Part shown: positions 1-8,817 of the stretch, piece after piece
Layout: the number at the start of each line of letters is the position of its first letter
Numbering within the stretch: position 1 is the first letter of the stretch
DNA from: Notospermus geniculatus
Lineage: Eukaryota; Nemertea; Pilidiophora; Heteronemertea; Lineidae
Direction: 5' to 3'
DNA length: 64,000 nt
Assembly (NCBI GenBank): GCA_002633025.1
Contig: NMRB01001248.1
Span: forward strand, 30,509-94,508
The notes under the pieces: generated by a model
The model's database searches: none
What the model was told of the DNA's origin: nothing
What the model saw: only the letters and a program-made list of their open reading frames with translations
Position numbers and translations under genes: made by a program

Positions 1-79
1 GGTTAAAATGTTCTCAGCTGTTTCCACCGGATTGTCTGTTGTCTCAAATCAAATAAACAAGGATGTCTCCATATAAAAA

Positions 80-165
80 AAGGGTTCAATTCACACCCAG
101 TGAGTTTCGAACCCAGGACCCTCTGATCGCAAGTCGGACACCAGAACCACCACACCAGCGAGCTC
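80..165 (-). repeat. tRNA-derived SINE head (partial)
   Basis: Read on the minus strand, this stretch looks like a tRNA gene remnant. It has an A-box-like TGGTGTGGTGG near 147-157 and a B-box-like GGTTCGAAAC near 104-114, about 35 bases apart, the usual spacing for a polymerase III internal promoter. I see no clear acceptor-stem pairing, so it is more likely a SINE head than a working tRNA. Confidence 0.5.
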
Positions 166-170
166 CGCAT

Positions 171-663
171 ATGAGCAGATTTTGTTTCTGCTCGGTTTGT
201 TTCCAATTTTCTCCAGCTGATGCCCTGTCCCATCGACTGGAGAACTGAGAAAACTCAAAATGAGTAGATTTTGTCTCCACTTCAGAATGAGACTCCAGTT
301 GCAGTTATCTCCAGTCGATGCAAGAGGGCTCCAGCCTTAGAAAACTGGTACTCATTCTCGGTTCGAGTAGCAAAGGAAACTCATTTTAGGGACAAAATAG
401 AGACTCATTTTATCTCGAGATGAGATCGATTTTTTTCTGTGTTGCACCAATCCACTTTTATGCACAATGCTATGTACCGATGTTAAAGATATATGTATCA
501 CGGGTATTTTCGCGGGCCACGAAATTCATTGTTTATTTACATTTTGTTTGTTTATGTCCAGGCTTTCTTTGCCTTATGAGTAATTTGATGGTGGCATGCC
601 CCTCTAGAAATTCTATTGTTTCCAAAAGTGTTCATTTTGGTGGGATGGCATGACCTATTCATA
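171..663. other. Non-coding stretch with dispersed-repeat fragments
   Basis: No gene is supported here. Motifs such as AACTCAAAATGAGTAGAT and GAGACTCATTTTA recur in both orientations between 245 and 420, giving weak inverted-repeat structure. The block at 446-490 (GCACCAATCC, ATGCACAATGCTATGTACC) recurs at about 7404-7445, so part of this is a dispersed repeat. Confidence 0.5.
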
Positions 664-1131
664 TTCAGGCTTGACGGCAACACGACAGATGACGCACTTA
701 GGCGTTTTATTACAGAGAAAGGTTTGAGGTGAAAAAACTTGAACAGAAATCAAATGACAAGGCTTTGTACAAATCGTACAGGCTGTCGGTGCCTAAAGCC
801 TAGTTTATACTTCGACGCACGACCATCGGCGTCCGACGCGCGATCAAAATCTGGACGCCGACCTAATGAAGTAGGCTAAAGCCTAGTTTATACTTCGACG
901 CAAGACCATCGGCGTCCGACGCACGATTAAAATCTGTACGCCGACATAAGCCTACTTCATTAGGTCGGCGTCCAGATTTTGATCGTGCGTCGGACGCCGA
1001 TGGTCTTGCGTCGAAGTATAAACTAGGCTTTTGTCGCAGTTTTCAAGCTTGTTCGATGGTAGTATGTGGCCAGAAGGTGTTAGGGTTAGGAAGTACTTTG
1101 CTCCAGCAAAGGAGTTTGACAATGACGAACA
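664..1131 (+). pseudogene. LINE ORF1, C-terminal part, interrupted by a MITE
   Basis: Two pieces read like the end of a CR1/Jockey-type LINE ORF1. One runs from about 664 to 795 (reading FRLDGNTTDDALRRFITEKG, then a frame break at a TGA, then KKLEQKSNDKALYKSYRLSV). The other runs from about 1035 to 1131 (FDGSMWPEGVRVRKYF, ending at a TAG/TAA-type stop at 1129-1131). The motif order, a Leu/Phe-rich helix then SYRLSVP then WPEGVRVR, is what I know from the nucleic-acid-binding ORF1 proteins of these elements. A foldback MITE at 797-1030 sits between the pieces. Only the tail is present, so the element is 5'-truncated or older than the window edge. Confidence 0.6.
797..1031. mobile_element. Foldback MITE, family GCCTAGTTTATACTTCGACG, with a second copy nested
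   Basis: The ends are AAGCCTAGTTTATACTTCGA (about 798) and TCGAAGTATAAACTAGGCTT (to about 1030). The left end occurs twice (798 and 884). The inner copy pairs with the right arm over about 65 bp with few mismatches and contains GGCGTCCGACGC. A related element lies at 5339-5578. It interrupts a LINE ORF1, so it inserted after the LINE. It has no coding capacity and must have used a transposase from elsewhere. Confidence 0.75.
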
Positions 1132-1170
1132 GTAATGATGGTGACCTATGGACCTTACTTTCTTCTTCTT

Positions 1171-2255
1171 ATGAGTGTACTTAATTTTACCTCATATAAC
1201 AGTTATGGGCACGGTGCTGGCCGAAAGGACTACATCAGAGACTTAATGGGAATTGTAATTTTTTGACGTTGCAAGAACACTGGTTATGGGAAAAGCAGTT
1301 TTGTGCATTTGCAAGCGAGATAGGGAGAAATGTGACTATGCATGGAGTGTCTGGTATGGATTGTGAATTTTTGGTGCATGGTAGACCTCATGGTGGGGTG
1401 GCCATTGCTTGGCAGGCCAACTTTAAGGGAGTTGTAGCTCCTGTTGCATGGGTGTCTAAAAGTGTCTGTGGTGTTACTGTGAAGTTGAATGAACTTGATA
1501 ATTATATTATTTTAGTAAATACATATATGCCTACTGAGAGTAATGGTCAACATCTGGCTGAATATCATAATACCCTTAGAGAAATTTCTGCCCTATTGCA
1601 GGGACATGAGACGCCTTATGTAATCATAGGTGGGGATATCAACACCGATGTTAACAGGATGAATTCTAATTTTAGAAGAGCTTTGTTGGAGTTCATGGAA
1701 GAAGAAAAGCTGTTATTTGCAGTGAACCATGTTGTCGCACAAGTTGATTACACTTTCGAGAGTAAAGCAAACGGCAGTAGGTCATTGATTGATCATTTTT
1801 TGATATCTGAGAGTGTGTATGAACAGATTGATACTTACAAGGTTTTACATCAGGGTCAAAACTTGTCAGACCATTCGAGCTTGCATCTCGGTATAAGAGT
1901 TCCGCAACTGAATCTTGAATATCCCATGGTAAACTCACGTGGGCAAAAACCATCGTGGGATAAAGCTGAATTAACTGATATCGAGAACTATAAGCTTTTG
2001 CTTGACGATGCTCTAAGTGAGATTGAGATTCCTCATGAGACTTTGAATTGTAGAAATCATTTATGCGTGGAACATAATGAGCAAAATGAACAATTTCATG
2101 ACGCTATCGTGGACGTGGAGTCATGCTTGTATGCCTGTGAGGCTACAATTCCGAAAACCAATCCAACTAGACCGAACACTGTCCTGATTAAAAATACTAG
2201 GACAGACGCAAGCAAATGCATAAAACCATCATGGCGCCCGCTGGTCTATATTTAG
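1171..2255 (+). pseudogene. LINE ORF2, apurinic-type endonuclease domain
   Basis: The first ATG of ORF2 is likely 1171, reading into GRKDYIRDLM. One base seems lost near 1249, and the frame then runs open to 2255. In that frame the endonuclease/exonuclease/phosphatase signature appears in order: LQEHWL, GGVAIAW, VNTYMP, VIIGGDIN, VDYTFES, SLIDHFLIS and LSDHSSLHLGI. These are the catalytic motifs of the endonuclease that nicks target DNA in CR1/Jockey-class LINEs (the Asn of GGDIN, the Asp-His of SDH). The domain is almost intact, unlike the rest. From about 2230 the sequence drifts out of recognisable LINE protein before resuming near 2375. Confidence 0.88.
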
Positions 2256-2339
2256 TTCCGGAGCATGCATTGCTGTAGAATGCTGTAGAATGACGTCACG
2301 AGCCGGAATTCCGGCTCAGATCGAATGCAAGCTGCCCAG

Positions 2340-2480
2340 AAGACCGGGTACCAGTCTACAATCCAACAAGGCGCTCTAATGGTCTGGCTAACTGGAATGA
2401 TGAGGTTAAAGAGCACAAGGCATGGTATATGGGTAGAGAATGGGCGTCCTTATAATGGTGTCGTGTATCGCAGGCCGGAG
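2340..2480 (+). pseudogene. LINE ORF2, linker fragment with frameshift
   Basis: Reading in two frames gives NWNDEVKEHKAWY (about 2388-2430) and then IWVENGRPYNGVVY (about 2430-2475). This pair resembles the region between endonuclease and reverse transcriptase in CR1-like LINEs, where a WN-x(2)-VK motif precedes a W-x(3)-GRP-x-G motif. The frame break near 2430 and the insertion just downstream show it is dead. Confidence 0.55.
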
Positions 2481-2482
2481 TG

Positions 2483-2835
2483 GACACAATTCATATTTAA
2501 TGTCCCCATTAAATCACGAATTAATATCCACATAAAATCGACCAATCACAGATAAGGACTTTTGGACGGATGTGAGTGTTCTCGATCGCTTCCGTCCACA
2601 ATTCCATCGCGGATTTTTGGACGGAAGCGATCGAGAACACTCACATCCGTCCAAAAGTCCTTATCTGTGATTGGTCGATTTTATGTGGATATTAATTCGT
2701 GATTTAATGGGGACATAAAATACTAATTTATATGGACATTAAATAAGTAGTGCGATTTTATATCCACATTAAAAACTCACCTGCGATTGGTTGATTAAGT
2801 GTGGACATAAATTCTTGATTTATTGTGGATAATCG
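2483..2835. mobile_element. Foldback element with a perfect 99-bp hairpin
   Basis: Bases 2500-2598 and 2618-2716 are exact reverse complements (99 of 99 by eye), separated by 19 bases. The arms begin ATGTCCCCATTAAATCACG. Beyond the right arm, 2717-2835 carries degenerate copies of the same motifs (GGACATTAAAT, GATTGGTTGATTAAGTGTGG, ATTTATTGTGGATAA), so the unit has more than one repeat layer. It splits the LINE linker: GRPYNGVVY lies before it and the RRTRAGYHYAVRRA motif after it. It has no coding capacity. Confidence 0.8.
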
Positions 2836-2859
2836 GAATTCTCCAGCCTGCGATAGTCG

Positions 2860-3262
2860 TGGCAGATACATGTATACGCCCGCGACGCACGAGGGCGGGG
2901 TACCATTACGCAGTCAGAAGGGCCAAAAGTAATAAAGATAAATCTGCGGCTGACAAGTTAGCCATGAATATGGAGAATAGTGATAGGAGAGAGTTCTGGA
3001 GAGAGGTAAATAAAATCAAGAAGGGTAACAGTACTTTACCGAACACTATGGACAATGTAGAGGGGGAGGAAGCCATTTGTGGAGTGTTTGTGGAAAAATT
3101 CAAACGCATTTATAGTTCGGTGTCATATCACGACGCTGTCATGGTGTCATTGATGCATGATATAGAGCGTAGTGTTAGTGATAAGTGTTGTGGTAATGAG
3201 GAACGTCACATAATTACAATTGACGACGTAGTTCAAGGTATGAGGAAACTTAAAGGAGATAG
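2860..3262 (+). pseudogene. LINE ORF2, region between endonuclease and reverse transcriptase
   Basis: An open frame reads RRTRAGYHYAVRRAKSNKD, then a charged helix with FWREVNKIKKGNS, then FVEKFKRIYSSVS and IDDVVQGMRKLKGD. That order (RAKYHYAVR, FWK..I.K, F...Y..., V...I..LK.GK) is typical of the stretch leading into reverse transcriptase in CR1/Jockey-clade LINEs. Similarity stops at about 3262, where the expected start of the RT fingers is missing. Confidence 0.75.
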
Positions 3263-3384
3263 ACGCCGAAGTTGTAAACAAGCTGGTTTGTTTACAAATA
3301 TGGTCGGCAAACTAGTTTTATTCCTTCGGGTGGCAGCACCCGTGATCGTTAGACTGGTTCCCGGTCTGATGCAACTCACGGTGT

Positions 3385-4294
3385 CAGGTCAACTCGTAAC
3401 CAGGTCGACTCGTACCTGGGTCAACTCGTAACCGAGTCAACTCGTAACTCGAGTCAACTCGTACTTCGGTCAACTCGTAACCTGATTCAAATAAGATAAC
3501 TTTCGAGCAAGTTTCTGTCATAAAAAGGAGTGTTTGCTTACACTTCTGTCTCAGACTTTATTTGGAAAGTTCTTGCGACAATAAGCAAAAAGAATTAAAA
3601 ATAAAGCTTACTGTATGAGACCCGTGCTGCCCTACAATGGAAGACTGCAGTATCTGCATATTGCAGTCTTCCCTTGTACAGCCTCTGCAGCCTTTCCTAT
3701 TCAGTGAAGTGGACAATGTAGGTGTGTAATAACATCAGTAGATACTGCTCTCCTTTCTGGCAAAATTATTCAGAGCTGCCACCTAAAACAAGGGAGATAT
3801 GGCATAAAACGCAAGGCCGCAGTAAATGCAGTTACTGCAGTCTTCGTTTGTAGGGCAGCGTGGATACATTTTCCCGCCAAAAGATCGTCATTACCATGCG
3901 GCGAAAGGCCTGCGGTCTGATGTGAGGTTTTCGTCATTCAAGTAAATATCTATTTGCTGGAAAGGGTATTGGCAAACGAATTTGTTATGAATGGAAAGAG
4001 CATTCTTCCTGGATTTGAGCCAAATAAATTATTGAGGAATCCTAGCAGAGGTTTAGGAGATATGGACTTAGAAATATAACGATCGCTGTCGGATTGAAAT
4101 GCTGGACTCAGTCGCGCCGGTGGCTGATTCCTGCCGAAATCCTCAACGCAGTTTGAGAAATCGTGACTTTTCAAGGACCATGGACAAAATTTTTAGACAA
4201 ATCTTCTAATGCTAATTCTACCTGGTTACGAGTTGACCGAAGTACGAGTTGACTCGAGTTACGAGTTGACTCGGTTACGAGTTGACCCAGGTAG
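3385..4294. mobile_element. Terminal-inverted-repeat element inserted in the LINE
   Basis: The left end, at about 3412-3482, repeats GTCAACTCGTAAC with variable linkers. The right end, at about 4220-4294, is its reverse complement over about 70 bases. Each terminus therefore contains several copies of a 13-20 bp direct subrepeat (CGAGTCAACTCGTA). The 730-bp interior shows no transposase. It carries a short palindrome-rich stretch (ACTGCAGT and TGCAGTCTTC at 3640-3850). The LINE reverse transcriptase resumes right after the right end. Confidence 0.75.
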
Positions 4295-4299
4295 GCAGA

Positions 4300-4918
4300 A
4301 TTCCAGAGTGTACTGTGTATTACTTGACGTCTCTAAAAGCGTTTGACACTGTCAATTTCATCAAGTTATTCAGGTTACTTTTACGTAAGGGGTTGTGCCC
4401 CCTTGTGGCACGTTTCTTAGCAGTTGTATATACCAATCAGAGTATTCAGGTTAAATGGGGTGGGTGTTGTTCAGATACGTTTACAGCAAGGAATGGTGTG
4501 AAGCAAGGTGGCGTATTGTCTCCAATTTTATTTAGTTTATAGGCTACCTGGACGAACTTTTGATATCCTTGGCGTAGACTAAGATGGGTTGTTACATTGG
4601 TCTGTTATTTGCTGGCGCCTTTGCCTATGCAGATGATGTCGTCATCTTAGCCCCCACACTATTTGCGCTCAAAAAGATGCTCAGAGTGGCTACTGCTTTT
4701 TCGAGAGAGTACATGATATCCTTTAACGCAGCGAAGAGTAAGTTACTTATTTTTGGTGATACGGTTGGTGTTGATGTCGTTATAGAATTTCAAGGGGCTA
4801 TACTTCGTCCGTCTGCTTCCGAAGTGCACTTAGGAATGGTATTGGGGAACTCCTGTATGAAACGACGGTTTGAAACGGGTGTTAAGGATATTTACAAATT
4901 AAAGAACAAATCTTTTAA
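4300..4918 (+). pseudogene. LINE ORF2, reverse transcriptase core with frameshifts
   Basis: This is the palm of a LINE reverse transcriptase. YCVLLDVSKAFDTV (motif A, with one extra A near 4328 breaking the frame) is followed by NGVKQGGVLSPILFSL (motif B, 4491-4540). A stop at 4540-4542 and another shift precede YLDELLISLA. Then FAYADDVVILAP (motif C, about 4618-4655) carries the catalytic Asp pair. The later stretch SFNAAKSKLLIFG (motif D) and VHLGMVLG (motif E) follow. The finger motifs upstream of motif A are absent, so this copy cannot be active. Confidence 0.9.
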
Positions 4919-5339
4919 TGTCTCAATTTAAGTTTGCCAGTGTTGATGTGCGGTATAGATTATTTAAAACATATTGTATGTCATTGTATGGGTTTCAGGG
5001 CTGGGATATATCATCCAAAGGTATTGAGGATATCTACGTCACGTGGAGAAAGTGTATCAGACATGTGCTTAACCTTCCATATCGCACACATAGTGCCTTA
5101 CTCCCTTATATTATTGAGTATCTTTCAATCGAGTTGCAAGTTGAAAAACGGCTGGTGAATTTTCTCTCGGCAATGTTGCAGTCAGCGAACATCTAAATGT
5201 ACTTGAAGAAATGTGCTCTTTCTGTTAAAGACGGCAGTCGGTCTGCCATGGGATGTACCTTCAATCATTTGATTGCTAAATATAGATGGGACAGATATGC
5301 TTTACCAGACAAACATGCGATGTTGAGGGATGTGAATAA
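4915..5339 (+). pseudogene. LINE ORF2, C-terminal domain
   Basis: In the reading frame from 4918, FASVDVRYRLFKTYCMSLYG is followed by WRKCIRHVLNLPYRTHSALL. This matches the conserved region after the RT in CR1/Jockey-type LINEs (LF..YC..LYG, then W.K..R..L.LP..TH). A stop at 5195 and later frame changes lead into KYRWDRYALPDKHAMLRDVN near 5278-5336, which ends at the MITE. Confidence 0.8.
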
Positions 5340-5578
5340 AGCCTAGTTTATACTTCGACGCACGACCATCGCCGGCGACCGACGCACGATCTTGGGTTCG
5401 ACGCCGACCCCGTCGTGCGATTTGGTCGGCGTCCGATCGCGAGGCTATAATTACTTAAGCCATTTCATAACGGGTCGCCGTCGCTAAAGTACGCTGGACT
5501 GTGAATCAATTCTGCGAAGTCGGCGTCCAGATTTGATCGGGCGTCGGACGCCGATTGTCTTGCGTCGGAGTATAGGCT
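5339..5578. mobile_element. Foldback MITE, family GCCTAGTTTATACTTCGACG, second locus
   Basis: The left end AAAGCCTAGTTTATACTTCG starts at 5339. The right end reads GTCTTGCGTCGGAGTATAGGC at about 5556-5576. The middle carries GGTCGGCGTCCGATCG and TCGGCGTCCAGATTTGATCG as subrepeats. This is the same family as 797-1031 but more diverged between arms, so probably older. It splits the last codons of the LINE: NTENKGLKMLGMQVRELLWE follows directly. Confidence 0.75.
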
Positions 5579-5810
5579 TAACACTGAAAATAAGGGACTA
5601 AAAATGTTAGGGATGCAGGTTAGGGAATTGCTGTGGGAGAGAGACAACAATACTGTTTTCACCAGAGAGGAGGCTGATGATATCATTTTCCAGCTGTGTG
5701 TTAGGCCTTAACTGTACGTGTATATTGTTGTATATAAGATGATGTAATCCTACACTGCACTGTTTGCACCTAGTGAATTGTACTTCTTGTACGAATAAAC
5801 ATACATATAA
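5578..5810 (+). pseudogene. LINE ORF2 tail and 3' untranslated end
   Basis: The frame from 5581 reads KGLKMLGMQVRELLWERDNN, then FTREEADDIIFQLCVRP, to a stop at 5708-5710. This looks like the natural ORF2 end. The following roughly 100 bases, ending near GTACGAATAAACATAC (about 5790-5806), look like the 3' UTR, with an AATAAA signal. I do not see a clear 3' microsatellite or a target-site duplication. Confidence 0.55.
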
Positions 5811-5894
5811 AAGTCGATACGAAATAACATAATGTAAACATACATGTTTACAAACATTGAATGTAAACAATGAAGTCGTGATACATTACCTTTA

Positions 5895-6420
5895 AGTAAG
5901 AAATAAACATATATACATGTACTCTGCAAATATGCACTGATGGTAAAACATAAGTCGTCTCCGAATTTTGCAAATTTTCGGGATCTCCCTAATAGTTGAA
6001 ATCCCAGAAGTGAAGGCAATTTGCAAAATTCGGAGACGACTTATGTTTACTATCATTTTGTGTGTCGTTTTTTGTGCTCTATGTTGGATACCAAATATGC
6101 ACTGAGTGGTGAATTTATTCCCGATGATTTTGAGTAAAGTAATAGATTCGAGATGGCGGCGTTTGATTCTCTATTCAGACATCTTGACTGGGCACGACCA
6201 GTTCGCTTTAAAGGAGCACGGTATTGCCACTTTTTCTCGACAGCCGGCGCCACCGCGCCACTCTCCAACCCGAGGGTCTAACTAGGCCTACGTGTCGGCG
6301 AATAACCCGATTTACTGCGTACATTTTGTAATGCATTTTTGTAGTTTGTCTTACTGCCGCTAGGTGGCTCCCTCTATGTCGGCCGTGAAATAACGCATTT
6401 GAGATCCAATACCGTACGTT
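5895..6420. repeat. Dispersed repeat block, copy 1 (compare 7440-7930)
   Basis: The order of motifs here (ACTCTGCAAATATGCACTGA; an inverted pair around AATTCGGAGACGACTTATG; TTTTGTGTGTCGTTTTTTGT; CGAGATGGCGGCGTTTGATT) is repeated at 7440-7930 with small indels. The inverted pair (about 5945-5975 with 6018-6050) is nearly exact. The last 210 bases are a MITE (6208-6416). The TTGTGTGTCG module also follows the hammerhead-like motif at 61869. Confidence 0.7.
6208..6416 (+). mobile_element. MITE, family TTTAAAGGAGCACGG, copy 1
   Basis: It starts TTTAAAGGAGCACGGTATTG and ends near TTGAGATCCAATACCGTACG. The expected right end, CCAATACCGTGCTCCTTTAA (as at 7910-7931), is altered after ACCGT. The interior reads CTTTTTCTCGACAGCCGGCG, GCCACTCTCCAACC and CCGCTAGGTGGCTCCCTC. 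Other copies are at 7718-7931 and, inverted, at 43896-44100. It is non-coding. Confidence 0.75.
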
Positions 6421-6593
6421 CTACATTCTCTTTTTTCGATCTGACTGCACCAACGCAATACAAAACGTTGTCGTTTCTCGTCGCCTCGTGCTGACTCTGT
6501 CACCGTCTTAGGCCAAGTTCACATAGAGGTATACAGTATACGGATACACAGCGGGCGTGTTCGTCTTTTCTGTAACTTCTTACTGGAAACTGC

Positions 6594-6665
6594 CTGAGGA
6601 AGACCCCGGTTGGGGTCGAAAATTTGCGAAATTTTGGAGAGACAACTTCTCTTATTATATCATGT
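6594..6665 (+). ncRNA. Hammerhead-ribozyme-like motif, copy 1
   Basis: CTGAGGA (6594-6600), one extra A, a 6-bp stem GACCCC/GGGGTC with a GGTT loop (6602-6617), GAAA (6618-6621), then a short AATTT/AAATT stem follow in hammerhead order (C-U-G-A-N-G-A, stem II, GAAA, stem III). The single extra A after the first core strand departs from the consensus. Related cores are at 15654-15690 and 61869-61915. Penelope-like retroelements are known to carry such motifs, which is the family I would suspect. Activity is unproven. Confidence 0.45.
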
Positions 6666-7170
6666 AAATAAGACCGGATATTTCACGGCTTGCGCTTCCA
6701 CTACTGGATTTGAGGTTAGTAAGTTCGGCTACAGATGGCGATACGTGGAGTGAACCGCGTATTGTTCTGGTACTTCTGAGCATGCGCAATGTCGCAATCG
6801 ATCTTAAGCCACCTGTAGCCAAACGTAATACTACAAATAGACCCGGATTTATTGCCATTCCACTAGAGAAGACACAGATGTTGATCCGCATCTAATTTAG
6901 ATTCGGAGTATACTCGGCTATGCTATCCGAGCTTAATAGATCCACACTTAGAACCGGACTTATTAAACACCGGACATCTTGTAATGGAAGCAGAATAAGC
7001 CCGGACAAATACAGGCTTTTCTGTAATGGAAGAGCAGCTGATGTGTCAGAAGTAAATCAGCAAATAGCAGCTCAAATTAGGGAGTTGGTGAATGTCAGAA
7101 GTACCTCCCACGAGTTTCTTTTTTACTGGTGAAGAGAGAGAAGAAATCATTCGGTATTTGTGTACAATGT
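6666..7170. other. Repeat-like non-coding stretch
   Basis: There are no coding signatures. Short recurrent motifs (GACCGGATATTT, CACCGGACATC, CCCGGACAAATAC, and TGTAATGGAAG twice at 6990 and 7020) suggest a decayed repeat. I see no terminal inverted repeats. Confidence 0.35.
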
Positions 7171-7174
7171 GATT

Positions 7175-7348
7175 GAATAGGAGCAGCCAGCCGCGCATAT
7201 TGCCATCAGATGGCAGCAAAGTTCTAGCGGACCAATCGTACAGGAAAATCTACGTGATTGCTGCTCGATCAATAATGACTGGGTCCGCTATATGCATTGA
7301 ATTGGGCCGTAGTGACACCTATTGATCAACTCACTAACAGTTCCTATT
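7175..7348 (+). mobile_element. MITE, family AATAGGAGCAGTCAGCC, copy 1
   Basis: The left end AATAGGAGCAGCCAGCCGCG pairs imperfectly with the right end CTAACAGTTCCTATT. The interior holds the family core blocks AAGTTCTAGCGGACCAA, TGGGTCCGCTAT and GGCCGTAGTGACACCTATTG. Other copies are at 14861, 20876, 33225 and 52011. It is about 170 bp long with no coding capacity. Confidence 0.8.
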
Positions 7349-7439
7349 GTTTGATCGTGTATGTGTAGATCAGACAATTTAACTCATTTGTATTTCCGCA
7401 CTTGCACCAATCCATATTTATGCACAATGCTATGTACCA

Positions 7440-7931
7440 ATGTTAAGTACGAAATAAACTTATGTATATACTCTGCAAATATGCACTGATAGTAAAAATA
7501 AATCGTCTCCAAATTTTGCAAATTGACGACCCCAGAATTGAAGGCAATTTGCAAAATTCGGAGATGTCTTATGTTTACTGTCGTTTTGTGTGTCGTTTTT
7601 TGTGCTCTATGTTGGATACCAAATATGCACTCAGTAGATTTTGAGTACTGTAATAGATTCAAGATGGCGGCGTTTGATTCTCTATTCAGACATCTTGACT
7701 GGGCACGACCAGTTCGCTTTAAAGGAGCACGGCATTGCCACTTTTTCTCGACAGCCGACGCCACTGCGCCACTCTCCAACCCGAGGGTCTAACTACGTGT
7801 CGGCGAATGACCCGATTTACTGCGTATATTTTGTAATGCATTTTTGTAGTTTGCCTTACTGCCGCTAGGTGGCTCCCTCTATGTCGGTCGTGAAATAACG
7901 CATTTGAGATCCAATACCGTGCTCCTTTAAC
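7440..7931. repeat. Dispersed repeat block, copy 2, ending in a MITE
   Basis: This is a second copy of the block at 5895-6420, matching over nearly its whole length with small indels. It includes the inverted pair around AATTCGGAGATGTCTTATG. The MITE of family TTTAAAGGAGCACGG occupies 7718-7931. Here both ends are kept: AAAGGAGCACGGCATTGCCA on the left and CAATACCGTGCTCCTTTAA on the right. Confidence 0.75.
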
Positions 7932-8059
7932 TCTTGGTGGTTCAAGAAACAGTTCAAGGTACTCCCAAGACGGACATCATCTGGAGAAGATTAATCCAAA
8001 ATGTCCAAACCATGAAGGGAAAAACGATATTCTGAGCAGGAACGGCGGTCAGGTCTGAC

Positions 8060-8371
8060 AGTACTAGCCGATACGCACGGCCGTCATTAGCATAAAAATC
8101 TCATGACGAACTCGGGCCGTGTTTTGGTCACGTGACCGCAAACAATTGACGGATTTCGGTAATTTTTGGCTTAATTGAAGGAGAAAATCACTGGCTGTCT
8201 TGTTTATTTTCAAAATCCCGGAATACAGAGCTCTCCAGGACGGGAGACACAAAAGAAGGATCGATGGTCGTGGCGCCTATCGGCCACCTTTTTAACTAAA
8301 CCGCGCTCGACTTCGTCATGAGATCTCATGCAAATTTATGTTAATGAGGGCCGTGCGTATCGGCTAGTACT
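8060..8371. mobile_element. Terminal-inverted-repeat element, AGTACTAGCCGATACGCACGG
   Basis: The left end (AGTACTAGCCGATACGCACG at 8060) is the reverse complement of CGTGCGTATCGGCTAGTACT (to 8371). The match continues weakly inward through TCATTARCAT and CATGACGA. The 310-bp interior is non-coding and contains GTCACGTGACC. Confidence 0.75.
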
Positions 8372-8680
8372 GAGGGTATACCACTTGAAGCGTAGTATGC
8401 TGCTGATGTCATCGAAATGCGAGCTCGGAAAATCCCCTTGAAAAAGAGCCACTCGGTTGAATATCTCTGGTTGCCAGTGTAATAGAATCTAATGTCCCCC
8501 GATATGTGATGTCCCCAACAACACATTTACGGATTAAGCGGCACCACTGAATTGGACTCGAGAGACACCTACTAGCAAGACCCTTAATCCTGTGATAAAC
8601 AATGCAGGGGGGGGGGGGCATCGGAAATTGCACGTGAATCTTCTCACGCGGAGGAGCAACTGGAGCCAGCCCCCCCCTTT
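8372..8680. other. No gene seen; poly-G tract
   Basis: The stretch holds a G homopolymer (8608-8617) and a C homopolymer (8671-8677) flanking about 50 bases, an incipient G/C inverted pair. I see no reading frame with coding character and no repeat shared with the rest of the window. Confidence 0.4.
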
Positions 8681-8682
8681 TC

Positions 8683-8817
8683 TCAAGACTCGTCGAAACT
8701 GTCCAGTTCCTCCATGCTCTTCCACGCCCTGACCTTGACCTCAACGGATTTGACCTTGACACTAATCACTTGCGTCTTGACCTCTATGGCTGTCTGTCTG
8801 TCGGCTTCCTGGTCAAA
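8683..8817 (-). CDS. Possible terminal coding exon, unknown protein
   Basis: On the minus strand a pyrimidine-rich tract (TTCTGTTCTCTCCTGCTTTT) leads to AG at 8818-8819. It is followed by 44 codons reading FDQEADRQTAIEVKTQVISV, then KVKSVEVKVRAWKSMEELDS and a TGA at 8683-8685. The acidic/basic pattern and strong acceptor suggest a last exon. Its phase is 0. The six-exon gene upstream on this strand already has its own stop at 10474, so this may be an alternative 3' end or belong to another transcript. The repeated TCAAGGTC motif could instead be repeat-derived, so confidence is modest. Confidence 0.35.
   Translation of the reverse strand, partial: FDQEADRQTAIEVKTQVISVKVKSVEVKVRAWKSMEELDSFDES

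Noticed and set aside
1693-1953. Minus-strand frame opposite the LINE endonuclease
   Set aside because: It is a shadow of the endonuclease frame, which carries all the catalytic motifs.
3950-4174. Coding region inside the LINE insertion element (minus strand)
   Set aside because: The 74-codon frame has no transposase motif, and the element's interior shows no other support for coding.
8589-8680. G-quadruplex regulatory element
   Set aside because: The G and C tracts look like an eroded MITE centre. There is no gene start next to it.
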